Part shown: positions 35,578-44,038 of the stretch, piece by piece
How positions within the stretch are numbered: position 1 is the first letter of the stretch
Layout of the letters: every line of letters begins with the position of its first letter
Assembly (NCBI RefSeq): GCF_003610235.1
Contig: NZ_RAPR01000001.1
Span: forward strand, 7,068,001-7,132,000
Direction: 5' to 3'
Source: Catellatospora citrea
Lineage (GTDB): Bacteria > Actinomycetota > Actinomycetes > Mycobacteriales > Micromonosporaceae
DNA: 64,000 nucleotides
Made by a program: the position numbers and the translations under genes
Notes under the pieces: model-generated
Told to the model about the DNA's origin: nothing
What the model saw: only the letters and a program-made list of their open reading frames with translations
Databases searched by the model: none

Positions 35578-35605
35578 GCGCGGCGGGGACCAGCCCCCGC
35601 CGCGC
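35578..35605 (-). terminator. Terminator after the polyester hydrolase gene
   Basis: An 11-base perfect inverted repeat (35578-35588 with 35595-35605, arm GCGCGGCGGGG) and a 6-base loop, 16 bases beyond the stop. Confidence 0.75.
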
Positions 35606-35620
35606 GTCCGTGGAGGTGTT

Positions 35621-36493
35621 TCAGCAGGCGTTGGTGCGGAAGTCCGAGATGGCCGTGCCGCTGTAGCCGCAGGTGAACGGCGTGAAGCGGGCGTCCTGGT
35701 TGAGCCAGCGCTTGAACCAGGAGACCAGGGCCCGCGAGGTGGTCGCGTTGGTGGTCTGCGGGAAGAAGTGGCTGGCGCCGTTCAGTTCGACGTAGCTCTT
35801 GGACCCGCCGAGGGAGTTGTAGAACGGGATGGAGTGCGAGCTGACACCGGCGACCGTGTCGCTCTCGCCGCCGATGATCTGCACGGGCTCGTTGACGTTG
35901 TTCCAGGTCTTGTCGGAGTTCCACGGCGCGAGCGGCACGCCGGCCTTGACGTTGCCGGTGGTGTCGGCCGCGAGGGCCTCCAGGGTGCCGCCGCCGCCCA
36001 TGGAGTGGCCGGCGACGCCGCGGCGGCTGCCGTCGGCGCGGGAGGTGATGGCGCTCGGGGCCGAGTTCACGGCCCAGTTGAGCGCGGCGAGCAGCTGGCT
36101 GCCGCGGCTGGCGGGCTGGTCGTAGACGCTGTTGGTTTCGATGCCTACGACGACGAAGCCCCAGGAGGCCAGGCGCGGGCCGATCCAGCTGATGCTGGAC
36201 CAGCGGGCGGTGAAGCCCGGGGACACGGCGACGACCGGGTAGCGCCCGGCGGTGCTCGGGTAGTACGCCACGCCGCCGCCGAAGCCGCTGACGAGGCTGG
36301 AGATGTTGTACGTGGACACCGAGAAGCTGCCGTTGCCGGTGATGTTGGACGAGGTCGGCGCCTGGCCGATCTCGTCGGCGTAGGCGGGGGCGCCGGTGCC
36401 GAGGGCGGTTCCGGCGGCCAGGGCGGTGGCGACGAACGTGGTGGCGATCAGGCGGGTGAGCCGCCGGCGGGGGGACGAGACGGATTGCTGCAC
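35621..36493 (-). CDS. Secreted cutinase-type polyester hydrolase (PET-hydrolase family)
   Basis: 290 residues with a signal peptide to about residue 39 (AYADE). This is an alpha/beta hydrolase of the actinobacterial cutinase group (Tfu/Cut190/LCC relatives). The nucleophile Ser164 is in AGHSMGGGGT, Asp212 in GGESDTVAG and His242 in NGASHFFP. The subsite residues SPGFTARW (Phe94), Met165 and PLAPW (Trp191) correspond to the aromatic clamp of that group. Cys275 and Cys290 would form the C-terminal disulfide. It should hydrolyse cutin and other polyesters; activity on PET is only suggested by motifs. It is a single-gene unit. Confidence 0.92.
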   Translation of the reverse strand: MQQSVSSPRRRLTRLIATTFVATALAAGTALGTGAPAYADEIGQAPTSSNITGNGSFSVSTYNISSLVSGFGGGVAYYPSTAGRYPVVAVSPGFTARWSSISWIGPRLASWGFVVVGIETNSVYDQPASRGSQLLAALNWAVNSAPSAITSRADGSRRGVAGHSMGGGGTLEALAADTTGNVKAGVPLAPWNSDKTWNNVNEPVQIIGGESDTVAGVSSHSIPFYNSLGGSKSYVELNGASHFFPQTTNATTSRALVSWFKRWLNQDARFTPFTCGYSGTAISDFRTNAC

Positions 36494-36671
36494 TGTTCCA
36501 CTCCTGACGGTGAGGAACCAGCTCTCCAGCAGCGGTGCTGCGGGGGACGGAGAGCTGGTCGATCGAGCAGTGGAGTCAGTTTCATCGATGTTAACGAGAC
36601 GGGCATCGGCAGAATCACCGGTCGAACCGGTGGCAGCCCGGCGTTGGGGGTAAAGCGGTAGATCGGCGTGA

Positions 36672-37697
36672 TTACCGGCGGTCGCCCGGCGGCGGGGCGG
36701 TGCTGGTGCGCACCTGCAGGCTGGTCGGCACCAGCGCGGTGCCGTGTTCGGTCTCGCCGCGCTCGATCTGGCGCAGGATGCCCTCGACGCAGCGGCGGCC
36801 GACCTCGGCGAAGTCCTGGTGCACGGTGGTCAGCGGCGGGATGAAGCTGCTCGCGTCGGGGATGTCGTCGAAGCCGACCACGCTGACGTCGGCGGGCACG
36901 GCGCGGCCCTGCTCGTGCAGGGCGCGCAGCACACCGAGTGCCATCTGGTCGTTGGACACGAAGACGGCGGTGCAGCCGGGCTCGTCGGCCAGGGCGAGTC
37001 CGGCCCGGTAGCCCGATTCGGCCGACCAGTCGCCGTGCAGCGGCGGGGGCACTTCGCGGCCTGCGGCGGTGAGGGTGTCGCGCCAGGCCTGGGCGCGCCG
37101 CTGGCTGGCGAAGGACTCCTCGGGCCCGGTGACGTGCCACACCGTGCGGTGGCCCAGCTCCAGCAGGTGCGTCACCGCCTGGCGGGCGCCGTCGGCCTGG
37201 TCGGTGTCGACCACGGTGTACCGGTCGTCGGCGTCGGAGTCGACGACCACCACCTGCACGTTGGGCGGCAGGGTGACCGTCGCGGCGTCGAGCAGGTGCA
37301 CTTCCATGATCACGATGACGCCGTCGACGGCGAGCTCGCCGAGCCGGGTGAAGGCGCCGAGCACGCTGTCCTGGGTGGGCATCGCGACGGGGATGAGCGT
37401 GATGGCGTATCCCTGCAGCGCCGCGTGGGTGGCGATGGCCTCCAGGGTGCGGCTGTTGCCGGTGCTGGACAGGGTGAACAGGATCACGCCGATGGTGCGG
37501 AACTGGCCGCTCTTGAGCGCGCGGGCCGCGCTGTTGGGCCGGTAGTCGAGCTGCTTCATCGCCGCGAGGACCTGCTGGCGGGTGGTGCCCACCACGCTGG
37601 GGTGGCCGTTGGCCACGCGGGAGACCGTCTGCGAGGAGACGCCGGCGAGCCGGGCCACGTCGGCCATCGACACCCGGGACGCCTTCGGCCGGCTCAT
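36672..37697 (-). CDS. LacI-family repressor of the beta-galactosidase operon
   Basis: 341 residues from the ATG at 37697 (GGGGAG upstream). The DNA-binding domain is VSMADVARLAGVSSQTVSRVANGHPSVVGTTRQQVLAAMKQLDYRPNSAARAL (about 9-62). The periplasmic-binding-like effector domain ends with DVSVVGFDDIPDASSFIPPLTTV. It is divergent from the importer and GH42 operon. Two ATGTTTnCGTAAACAT palindromes lie between and are the probable operators. The effector is likely a galactoside. Confidence 0.94.
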   Translation of the reverse strand: MSRPKASRVSMADVARLAGVSSQTVSRVANGHPSVVGTTRQQVLAAMKQLDYRPNSAARALKSGQFRTIGVILFTLSSTGNSRTLEAIATHAALQGYAITLIPVAMPTQDSVLGAFTRLGELAVDGVIVIMEVHLLDAATVTLPPNVQVVVVDSDADDRYTVVDTDQADGARQAVTHLLELGHRTVWHVTGPEESFASQRRAQAWRDTLTAAGREVPPPLHGDWSAESGYRAGLALADEPGCTAVFVSNDQMALGVLRALHEQGRAVPADVSVVGFDDIPDASSFIPPLTTVHQDFAEVGRRCVEGILRQIERGETEHGTALVPTSLQVRTSTAPPPGDRR

Positions 37698-37766
37698 CGC
37701 GTGCTCCCCTCGTGCGGCTTCCGCCGGGGCGTCGAGCGCTTCGTGTAACGAATCCGAAACCGCTTC

Positions 37767-37796
37767 TTGACGCCTGTTCGGCGTCGGTGACACTAT
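37767..37796 (+). promoter_or_regulatory. Promoter of the beta-galactoside operon
   Basis: TTGACG (37767-37772), an 18-base spacer and CACTAT (37791-37796). Transcription would start near the first LacI operator, so bound repressor would block it. Confidence 0.5.
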
Positions 37797-37806
37797 CACC
37801 GAGCTG

Positions 37807-37822
37807 ATGTTTACGTAAACAT
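37807..37822. promoter_or_regulatory. LacI operator 1
   Basis: Perfect 16-base palindrome ATGTTTACGTAAACAT with the central CG step typical of LacI-family sites. Confidence 0.85.
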
Positions 37823-37883
37823 TACGCAACGTGATCGAGTCACCCCCGTTCGTGCAAGGTCGGTGTGATTCGGCAGCGGCGCT

Positions 37884-37899
37884 ATGTTTGCGTAAACAT
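37884..37899. promoter_or_regulatory. LacI operator 2
   Basis: ATGTTTGCGTAAACAT, one base different from operator 1 and 77 bases away (about seven helical turns). This spacing suits DNA looping by a tetramer or two dimers. Confidence 0.8.
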
Positions 37900-37943
37900 C
37901 TGACCTGACCAGCCACTCTTGAGATCTGTCGGAAGGAGGAGAC

Positions 37944-38870
37944 ATGACGGTGCTTGCCCCTCCGACCATCTCGCGCACCGGACAAGCCGCCCCCAGACCA
38001 GCGCGCCGCCGCCGGTCCTGGACCGGCTGGGCGTTCGTCGGCCCGTTCATGACGGTGTTCGCCTTCGTCTTCGTCGCGCCCATCGCCTACGCGATCTACC
38101 TGAGCGTGTTCCGGACCCGGCTGATCGGCGGCACCAGCTTCGTCGGCCTGGAGAACTACCAGCAGGTGTTCACCGACCCGCAGTTCTGGTCGGCCACCTG
38201 GCGGGTCACCCTGTTCCTGCTCGTCCAGGTGCCGATCATGCTGTTCCTGGCGCTGCTGGTCGCCCTGGCCATCGACAGCGGCAGGCTCTACGGCAAGGCG
38301 TTCTTCCGCGTCGCGGTGTTCATGCCCTACGCCGTGCCCGCCGTGGTCGCGACGCTGATGTGGGGCTTCATGTACGGGTCGAGGTTCGGCCTGGTCGGCA
38401 ACATCAACGACACCTTCGGCGTCTCACTGCCCGACCCGCTCTCCCCGGACCTGGTGCTCGCCTCCATCGGCAACATCGTCACCTGGGAGTTCGTCGGCTA
38501 CAACATGCTGATCTTCTACAGCGCGCTGCAGGTCGTGCCGAAGTCGCTGTACGAGGCCGCCGAACTCGACGGCGCGAGCCAGCTGCAGGTCATCCGGTCG
38601 GTCAAACTCCCGGCGATCAAGGGCGCGCTGCTCATCGCGACGATCTTCTCGATCATCGGCAGCTTCCAGCTGTTCAACGAGCCCAACATCCTGCAGAGCC
38701 TCGCGCCGAACGCGATCACCACGTACTTCACCCCGAACATGTACGCGTACTCGCTGTCGTTCTCCGGCCAGCAGTACAACTACTCCGCGACCGTCGCGAT
38801 CGTCATGGGCATCCTCACCATGATCGTCGCCTACGCCGTCCAGCTGCGTGGCACGCGGAAGGACAGGTAG
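37944..38870 (+). CDS. Carbohydrate ABC transporter permease (MalF type)
   Basis: 308 residues. The ATG follows GGAAGGAGGAG closely, the strongest ribosome site in the window. Six membrane helices start at WAFVGPFMTVFAFVFVAPI. The EAA loop is SLYEAAELDGASQLQVIRSVKLPAIKG. First gene of the LacI-controlled operon; with the next permease and the lipoprotein it forms a sugar importer without its own ATPase. Confidence 0.95.
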   Translation: MTVLAPPTISRTGQAAPRPARRRRSWTGWAFVGPFMTVFAFVFVAPIAYAIYLSVFRTRLIGGTSFVGLENYQQVFTDPQFWSATWRVTLFLLVQVPIMLFLALLVALAIDSGRLYGKAFFRVAVFMPYAVPAVVATLMWGFMYGSRFGLVGNINDTFGVSLPDPLSPDLVLASIGNIVTWEFVGYNMLIFYSALQVVPKSLYEAAELDGASQLQVIRSVKLPAIKGALLIATIFSIIGSFQLFNEPNILQSLAPNAITTYFTPNMYAYSLSFSGQQYNYSATVAIVMGILTMIVAYAVQLRGTRKDR

Positions 38871-38872
38871 CC

Positions 38873-39799
38873 ATGACGACGCACCCCCACCCCACGACCG
38901 CGGCCGCCCCGAAGGCGACCCCCGCCCGCGCCCCCCGTAGGGCCGTACGCCGGGACAAGCAGCGGCGCAGCCCGCTGCTGACCGCGCTCACCGCGCTCAT
39001 GGTGATCTACAGCCTGGTGCCGCTGGCATGGCTGGTCATCAACGCCAGCAAGACCCAGGAAGGCCTGTTCAGCTCGTTCGGGCTGTGGTTCGACGACGAC
39101 TTCGCGCTGTTCCGCAACATCCGCGACACCCTCACCTACGACGACGGCGTGTTCGTCCGCTGGCTGCTCAACACCCTGCTCTACGTGGTGCTGGGCGCGG
39201 GCGGCGCGACCGCGCTGGCCACGCTGGGCGGATACGCCCTGGCGAAGTTCGACTTCCCCGGCAAGCGCGGCGTCTTCGCCGTCGTCATCGGCGCCGTCGC
39301 GGTGCCCGGAACGGCCCTGGCCGTGCCCACCTTCCTGATGTTCTCCAAGCTCGGGCTGACCAACACCCCCTGGGCCGTGATCATCCCCTCGCTCATCTCG
39401 CCGTTCGGGCTCTACCTGATGTGGACGTTCGCGGCGAGCGCCATCCCCGGCGAACTGCTGGAGGCCGCGCGCGTGGACGGCGCGGGCGAGCTGCGCACCT
39501 TCCTGCGCATCTGCATGCCGCTGCTCGCCCCCGGCATCGTCACGGTCGCGCTGTTCACCATGGTCGCGACCTGGAACAACTACTTCCTGCCGCTGATCAT
39601 GCTCAAGGACCCGGACTGGTACCCGCTGACCCTGGGCCTCAACGCGTGGAACGACCAGGCCGCCACCGCCGGCGGGCAGGCCATCTTCCATCTCGTCATC
39701 ACCGGCTCGCTGCTCACCATCCTGCCGCTGCTGGCCGCCTTCCTGTTCCTGCAGCGCTACTGGCAGTCCGGCCTGGCCGCCGGCGGCGTCAAGGACTGA
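38873..39799 (+). CDS. Carbohydrate ABC transporter permease (MalG type)
   Basis: 308 residues, starting 2 bases after the upstream stop. A basic, Ala/Pro-rich N-terminal tail of about 35 residues precedes six membrane helices. The EAA loop is GELLEAARVDGAGELRTFLRICMPLLAPG and the end is SGLAAGGVKD. It pairs with the upstream permease. Confidence 0.95.
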   Translation: MTTHPHPTTAAAPKATPARAPRRAVRRDKQRRSPLLTALTALMVIYSLVPLAWLVINASKTQEGLFSSFGLWFDDDFALFRNIRDTLTYDDGVFVRWLLNTLLYVVLGAGGATALATLGGYALAKFDFPGKRGVFAVVIGAVAVPGTALAVPTFLMFSKLGLTNTPWAVIIPSLISPFGLYLMWTFAASAIPGELLEAARVDGAGELRTFLRICMPLLAPGIVTVALFTMVATWNNYFLPLIMLKDPDWYPLTLGLNAWNDQAATAGGQAIFHLVITGSLLTILPLLAAFLFLQRYWQSGLAAGGVKD

Positions 39800-39854
39800 A
39801 CCCACCGACCTCACCGCTCACGCAAGCGCTACACCCCCGTTTGAGAGGACACCG

Positions 39855-41195
39855 ATGTTCACCAACCGACGCGCGTTCCTGCGCACAGCGGCGCTCGCCA
39901 CGGCCGCGATCACGACCGCGGCCCTGGCCGCCTGCGGCTCCGACGACGGCGGCGACACGACCACCCCGGTCTCCGCCGACCAGGTGCAGGCCGCGCTCGA
40001 CAAGGGCGGCCAGATCACCGTCTGGGCCTGGGAGCCGACCCTCAAGCAGGTCGTCACCGCCTTCGAGGCCAAGTACCCCAAGGTCAAGGTCAACCTGGTC
40101 AACGCCGGCACCGGCAACGACCAGTACACCGCGCTGCAGAACGCGATCGCGGCCGGCTCCGGCGTCCCCGACGTCGCACAGATCGAGTACTACGCCCTGC
40201 CCCAGTTCGCCCTCGGCAAGTCGCTGACCGACCTGGCCGCGTTCGGCGCAGGCGAGCTCGACGGCACCTTCACCCCCGGCCCGTGGTCGTCGGTGAAGAC
40301 CGGCGGCGGCACCTTCGGCCTGCCGATGGACTCCGGCCCGATGGCGCTGTTCTACAACAAGGAGGTCTTCGACAAGCACAAGATCGAAGTGCCGACCACC
40401 TGGGACGAGTACGCCGCGGCCGCCAAGAAGCTGCACGCCGCCGACCCCAAGGCCTACATCACCAACGACACCGGTGACGCCGGCTTCACCACCAGCCTCA
40501 TCTGGCAGGCCGGCGGCAAGCCGTTCGCCGTCGACGGCACCAACGTCAAGCTCAACCTCGCCGACGAGGGCTCCACCAAGTTCGCCACCACCTGGCAGCA
40601 GCTCATCAGCGACAAGCTGCTCGCGCCCGTCGGCTCCTGGAGCGACGGCTGGTACAAGGGCCTCGGCGACGGCAGCATCGCCACCCTCGTCATCGGCGCG
40701 TGGATGCCCGCCAACCTCGAGTCCGGCGTGCCCGCCGCCAAGGGCAAGTGGCGCGTCGCGCCCATGCCGCAGTGGACCGCCGGCGCCAACGCCGCGGCCG
40801 AGAACGGCGGCAGCTCGCTGGCCCTGCCGAAGGCCGGCGCCAACAACGCCCTGGGCTACGCGTTCCTCAAGTACGCCACCGCCGGCGAGGGCGTGCAGAT
40901 CCGCGTCGACAACGGGGCGTTCCCGGCCACCACCGCCGAGCTGAAGTCCGCGGCGTTCCTCGGCAAGGAGTTCCCGTACTTCGGCGGCCAGAAGGCCAAC
41001 GAGATCTTCGCGAAGTCGGCCGCCGACGTCGTGCCCGGCTGGTCCTACCTGCCCTTCCAGGTCTACGCCAACAGCATCTTCAACGACACCGTCGGACAGG
41101 CGTACGTGACGGACAAGCCGCTGACCGACGGCCTCAAGGCCTGGCAGGAAGCGTCCGCCAAGTACGGCAAGGACCAGGGCTTCACGGTCGGCTGA
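39855..41195 (+). CDS. Galactoside-type ABC substrate-binding lipoprotein (Tat signal)
   Basis: 446 residues. The twin-arginine signal TNRRAFLRTAALAT is followed by a lipobox (ALAACG), so the protein is exported folded and then lipidated. The family 1 solute-binding fold follows (ITVWAWEPTLKQVVTAFEAKYPKVKVNLV). A GAGAGGAC ribosome site is upstream. Two hairpins after the stop may reduce readthrough into the GH42 gene, keeping the binding protein in excess. Confidence 0.95.
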   Translation: MFTNRRAFLRTAALATAAITTAALAACGSDDGGDTTTPVSADQVQAALDKGGQITVWAWEPTLKQVVTAFEAKYPKVKVNLVNAGTGNDQYTALQNAIAAGSGVPDVAQIEYYALPQFALGKSLTDLAAFGAGELDGTFTPGPWSSVKTGGGTFGLPMDSGPMALFYNKEVFDKHKIEVPTTWDEYAAAAKKLHAADPKAYITNDTGDAGFTTSLIWQAGGKPFAVDGTNVKLNLADEGSTKFATTWQQLISDKLLAPVGSWSDGWYKGLGDGSIATLVIGAWMPANLESGVPAAKGKWRVAPMPQWTAGANAAAENGGSSLALPKAGANNALGYAFLKYATAGEGVQIRVDNGAFPATTAELKSAAFLGKEFPYFGGQKANEIFAKSAADVVPGWSYLPFQVYANSIFNDTVGQAYVTDKPLTDGLKAWQEASAKYGKDQGFTVG

Positions 41196-41244
41196 CCGTA
41201 GCCCGCGCCGCGGACGGGTCACGAACCCGCCCGCGACGTACCCC

Positions 41245-41340
41245 GCGCCGCGGGCGGCACACCCCGACCGCCCGCGGCGCGGCCCTTTGGCCTACCGAAA
41301 CCGTGCGGGCGGCACACCCCGACCGCCCGCGGCGCGGCCC
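41245..41340 (+). repeat. Tandem hairpins from a duplicated 36-base segment
   Basis: 41250-41285 and 41305-41340 are identical 36-base copies, 55 bases apart. The first lies in a 13-base perfect stem (41245-41257 with 41268-41280); the second keeps an 8-base stem (41305-41312 with 41323-41330). They sit between the binding-protein gene and the GH42 gene and look like a doubled partial terminator or mRNA-stabilising element. Confidence 0.75.
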
Positions 41341-41383
41341 CTGGCCTTGGCCCGACCGCACAACACTGGCAAGGAGCACCCCC

Positions 41384-43420
41384 GTGACCCACCCCGCCCG
41401 CCCGCAGTGGCTGCGCCGGCCCGACAACGTGGCGCCCGGCCTCGCCTACGGCGCCGACTACAACCCCGAGCAGTGGCCGCGTGAGGTGTGGCGCGACGAC
41501 GTACGCCTCATGCGGGAGGCCGGGGTCAACATCGTCTCGCTCGGCATCTTCTCCTGGGCGAAGCTGCAGCCCGCCGAGCACACCTGGCGCTTCGACTGGC
41601 TCGACGAGGTCATGGGCCTGCTGTACGACAACGGCATCGCGGTCGACCTGGCCACCGCCACCGCCTCGCCGCCGCCGTGGCTGACCACGAAACACCCCGA
41701 GATCCTGCCGGTCAACGAGCGCGGCGAGACGCTCTGGCCGGGCGGCCGCCAGCACTGGCGCCCCACCTCGCCGGTCTTCCGTGAGCACGCCCTGGCCCTG
41801 GTCGAGAAGATGGCCGGCCGCTACGCCGACCACCCGGCGCTCACCGCCTGGCACGTGTCCAACGAGCTGGGCTGCCACAACATCTACGACTACTCCGACG
41901 ACGCGGCACGCGCCTTCCGCACCTGGCTGCAGGCGCGTTACGCCACCGTCGAAGCGCTCAACCACGCCTGGGGCACGGCGTTCTGGTCGCAGGAGTACAG
42001 CGACTGGGCGCAGATCCTGCCGCCGCGGCTGGCCACCACCCACCCCAACCCGACCCAGCAGCTGGACTTCAAGCGCTTCTCCTCCGACGCGCTGCGCGAG
42101 CACCTGCGGGCCGAACGCGACATCCTGCACCGGCTCACCCCCGACGTGCCCGTCACCCACAACTTCATGATCATGGGTGGGACCAAGGGCATGGACTACG
42201 CGGCCTGGGCCGCCGACATCGACTTCGTCTCCAACGACCACTACCGCGAGCCCGGCCCGCAGGCGCTCGACGAGCTGTCCTTCTCGGCGAACCTCACCGG
42301 CAACATCGCCGGCGGCCGGCCGTGGTTCCTCATGGAGCACTCCACCAGCGCCGTCAACTGGCAGCCGATCAACGTCGCCAAGAAGCCCGGCGAGCTGGCC
42401 CGGGACTCGCTCACCCACGTCGCGCACGGCGCGGACGCGGTCTGCTTCTTCCAGTGGCGGCAGTCCGCGGCCGGCGCCGAGAAGTACCACTCGGCGATGG
42501 TCCCGCACGCCGGGCCCGACAGCGACGTGTTCCGCTCCGCCGCCGCCCTGGGCGCGACCTTGCGTGAGCTGGCCCCGGTCGCCGGCGCGACCCGCGAGCA
42601 GGCGCCCGCCGCGATCGTCTTCCACTGGGAGTCGTGGTGGGCCGCCGAGGCCGACTCGCACCCGACCGACCGCCTGCGCTACCGGCAGGAGGCGCTGGAC
42701 TGGTACACCGCGTTCCTGAACCTCGGCATCCGGGCCGACGTCGTGCCGCTGGGCACGGCGCTGGACGGATACTCCCTGGTCGTCGCCCCGATGCTGCACG
42801 TGGTCGGCGAACCCGTCGCCAAGGAACTGCAGGGTTACGTCGAAGCCGGCGGACACCTGGTCACGACGTACTTCTCCGGCATCGTCGACGAGCACGACCA
42901 CGTCTGGCTCGGCGGCCACCCCGGCGCGCTGCGCGACCTGCTCGGCATCCGCGTCGAGGAGTTCGCGCCGCTGCTCGACACCGAGACCGTGACCCTCGAC
43001 GGCGGCCTGCCCGCCACCCTGTGGACCGAACGGGTCCAGGTCACCGCCCCGGACGTCACCGTGCAGGCGCGTTACGCGACCGGCGAGCACGCCGGGCACC
43101 CGGCCGTCACCCGCCGCGCCGTCGGCGAAGGCTCGGCGGCGTACGTGTCGACCCGGCTGGGGCCGCAGGGCCTCACCACGGTCCTGGACGGGCTGGCCAC
43201 GGCCGCGGGCGTGACCAGTGAACTTCCGCCCGGGTCGCGCGGCGGCGTCGAGCTGACCGTGCGGCGTCGCGGTGAGCAGCGTTTCGCGTTCCTCGTCAAC
43301 CGCACCGACCAGCCCCTCACGGTCACCGACCTGCCCGGTGAGCCGCTCGCCGGGGCTCGGGGGCCGCAGGGCGAGCTGCCGCTGCCACCGCGGGGTGTGC
43401 GCGTGGTGCGGCTGAGCTGA
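41384..43420 (+). CDS. GH42 beta-galactosidase
   Basis: 678 residues from the GTG at 41384 (AAGGAG 7 bases upstream), no signal peptide. TIM barrel with YGADYNPEQWP and the acid/base Glu161 in WHVSNELGCHN; the nucleophile Glu318 is in WFLMEHSTSAVNWQP. The trimerisation domain (VVAPMLHVVGEPVAKELQGYVEAGGHLVTTYFSG) and a C-terminal beta domain follow. The metal-binding Cys cluster of some GH42 enzymes is not seen. It hydrolyses imported beta-galactosides. Last gene of the LacI operon. Confidence 0.95.
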   Translation: MTHPARPQWLRRPDNVAPGLAYGADYNPEQWPREVWRDDVRLMREAGVNIVSLGIFSWAKLQPAEHTWRFDWLDEVMGLLYDNGIAVDLATATASPPPWLTTKHPEILPVNERGETLWPGGRQHWRPTSPVFREHALALVEKMAGRYADHPALTAWHVSNELGCHNIYDYSDDAARAFRTWLQARYATVEALNHAWGTAFWSQEYSDWAQILPPRLATTHPNPTQQLDFKRFSSDALREHLRAERDILHRLTPDVPVTHNFMIMGGTKGMDYAAWAADIDFVSNDHYREPGPQALDELSFSANLTGNIAGGRPWFLMEHSTSAVNWQPINVAKKPGELARDSLTHVAHGADAVCFFQWRQSAAGAEKYHSAMVPHAGPDSDVFRSAAALGATLRELAPVAGATREQAPAAIVFHWESWWAAEADSHPTDRLRYRQEALDWYTAFLNLGIRADVVPLGTALDGYSLVVAPMLHVVGEPVAKELQGYVEAGGHLVTTYFSGIVDEHDHVWLGGHPGALRDLLGIRVEEFAPLLDTETVTLDGGLPATLWTERVQVTAPDVTVQARYATGEHAGHPAVTRRAVGEGSAAYVSTRLGPQGLTTVLDGLATAAGVTSELPPGSRGGVELTVRRRGEQRFAFLVNRTDQPLTVTDLPGEPLAGARGPQGELPLPPRGVRVVRLS

Positions 43421-43908
43421 GCGCCGACCGGGGACGGACCGGGACCGCGTGCCGGCGGTGCCGGTCCGTCCCCGGCGATGCTGTGGCGGTACTCGTGGTG
43501 CCGCCACAGCATCGCCGCCAGCATCGCGGGCAGCATCAGCAGGTGGCCGCCCATCATCAGCGCCTCACCGGAGACCGCGCCGAACGCGTAGGGCACCAGC
43601 AGGACCAGGAACGGCAGATACATCGCGGCGGACATCTCGGCGATGCGGGCCCAGCCGTGCCGCCGGAACCGCATCCACAGCGCCATGCCGATCGTCATGT
43701 TCGTCGCCATGACCAGCACGTTCGGGACCGTCAGGTCGGACAGGCCCGGCCAGGCCAGCGACCACAGCGGACCCAGGGCGACCATGCCGACGACCATGGC
43801 GACGGCCATCTCGGCGAAGTGCAGGGCGAAACGCAGGTTCTTGCGGGTGGCCGACCGGGCGGGAGCGTGTTCGGCGGAGGCGGTCGAGCCGGGCGCGGGA
43901 GTCGTCAT
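43072..43908 (-). CDS. Small polytopic membrane protein with an abnormal C-terminal extension (probable stop loss)
   Basis: The normal part spans about 145 residues from MTTPAPGSTAS: four membrane helices (FAEMAVAMVVGMVALGPLWS, VPNVLVMATNMTIGMALWM, MYLPFLVLLVPYAFGA, MMGGHLLMLPAMLAAMLW) ending HHEYRHSIA. The frame then runs through a strong terminator hairpin and 349 bases antisense into the GH42 gene before stopping, giving 278 residues. The Arg/Pro/Ser-rich tail has no protein-like features, so the original stop was probably just before 43475. An ATG at 43917 is an alternative start. Function unknown. Confidence 0.65.
   Translation of the reverse strand: MTTPAPGSTASAEHAPARSATRKNLRFALHFAEMAVAMVVGMVALGPLWSLAWPGLSDLTVPNVLVMATNMTIGMALWMRFRRHGWARIAEMSAAMYLPFLVLLVPYAFGAVSGEALMMGGHLLMLPAMLAAMLWRHHEYRHSIAGDGPAPPARGPGPSPVGAQLSRTTRTPRGGSGSSPCGPRAPASGSPGRSVTVRGWSVRLTRNAKRCSPRRRTVSSTPPRDPGGSSLVTPAAVASPSRTVVRPCGPSRVDTYAAEPSPTARRVTAGCPACSPVA
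43428..43475. terminator. Bidirectional terminator at the GH42 / membrane protein junction
   Basis: A perfect 15-base inverted repeat (CCGGGGACGGACCGG at 43428-43442, complement at 43461-43475) with an 18-base loop. It now lies inside the open frame of the minus-strand membrane protein. Confidence 0.85.
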
Positions 43909-44038
43909 GGCAGCCATCCTGAACCGGCCGGTCCGTGCGCACAGGTGCCAGAAGTCATGGTCACCGGTCACGATCGGGCCGCGGCGGCCGCGGGGCGGGC
44001 ATCGGGCAGAGGACCTGGCCGGGGCTCGGCGCCCAGGG

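Noticed and set aside
41220..41345. Considered a CRISPR-like or phage repeat
   Set aside because: Only two copies, each overlapping a hairpin, between operon genes; better explained as duplicated terminator sequence.
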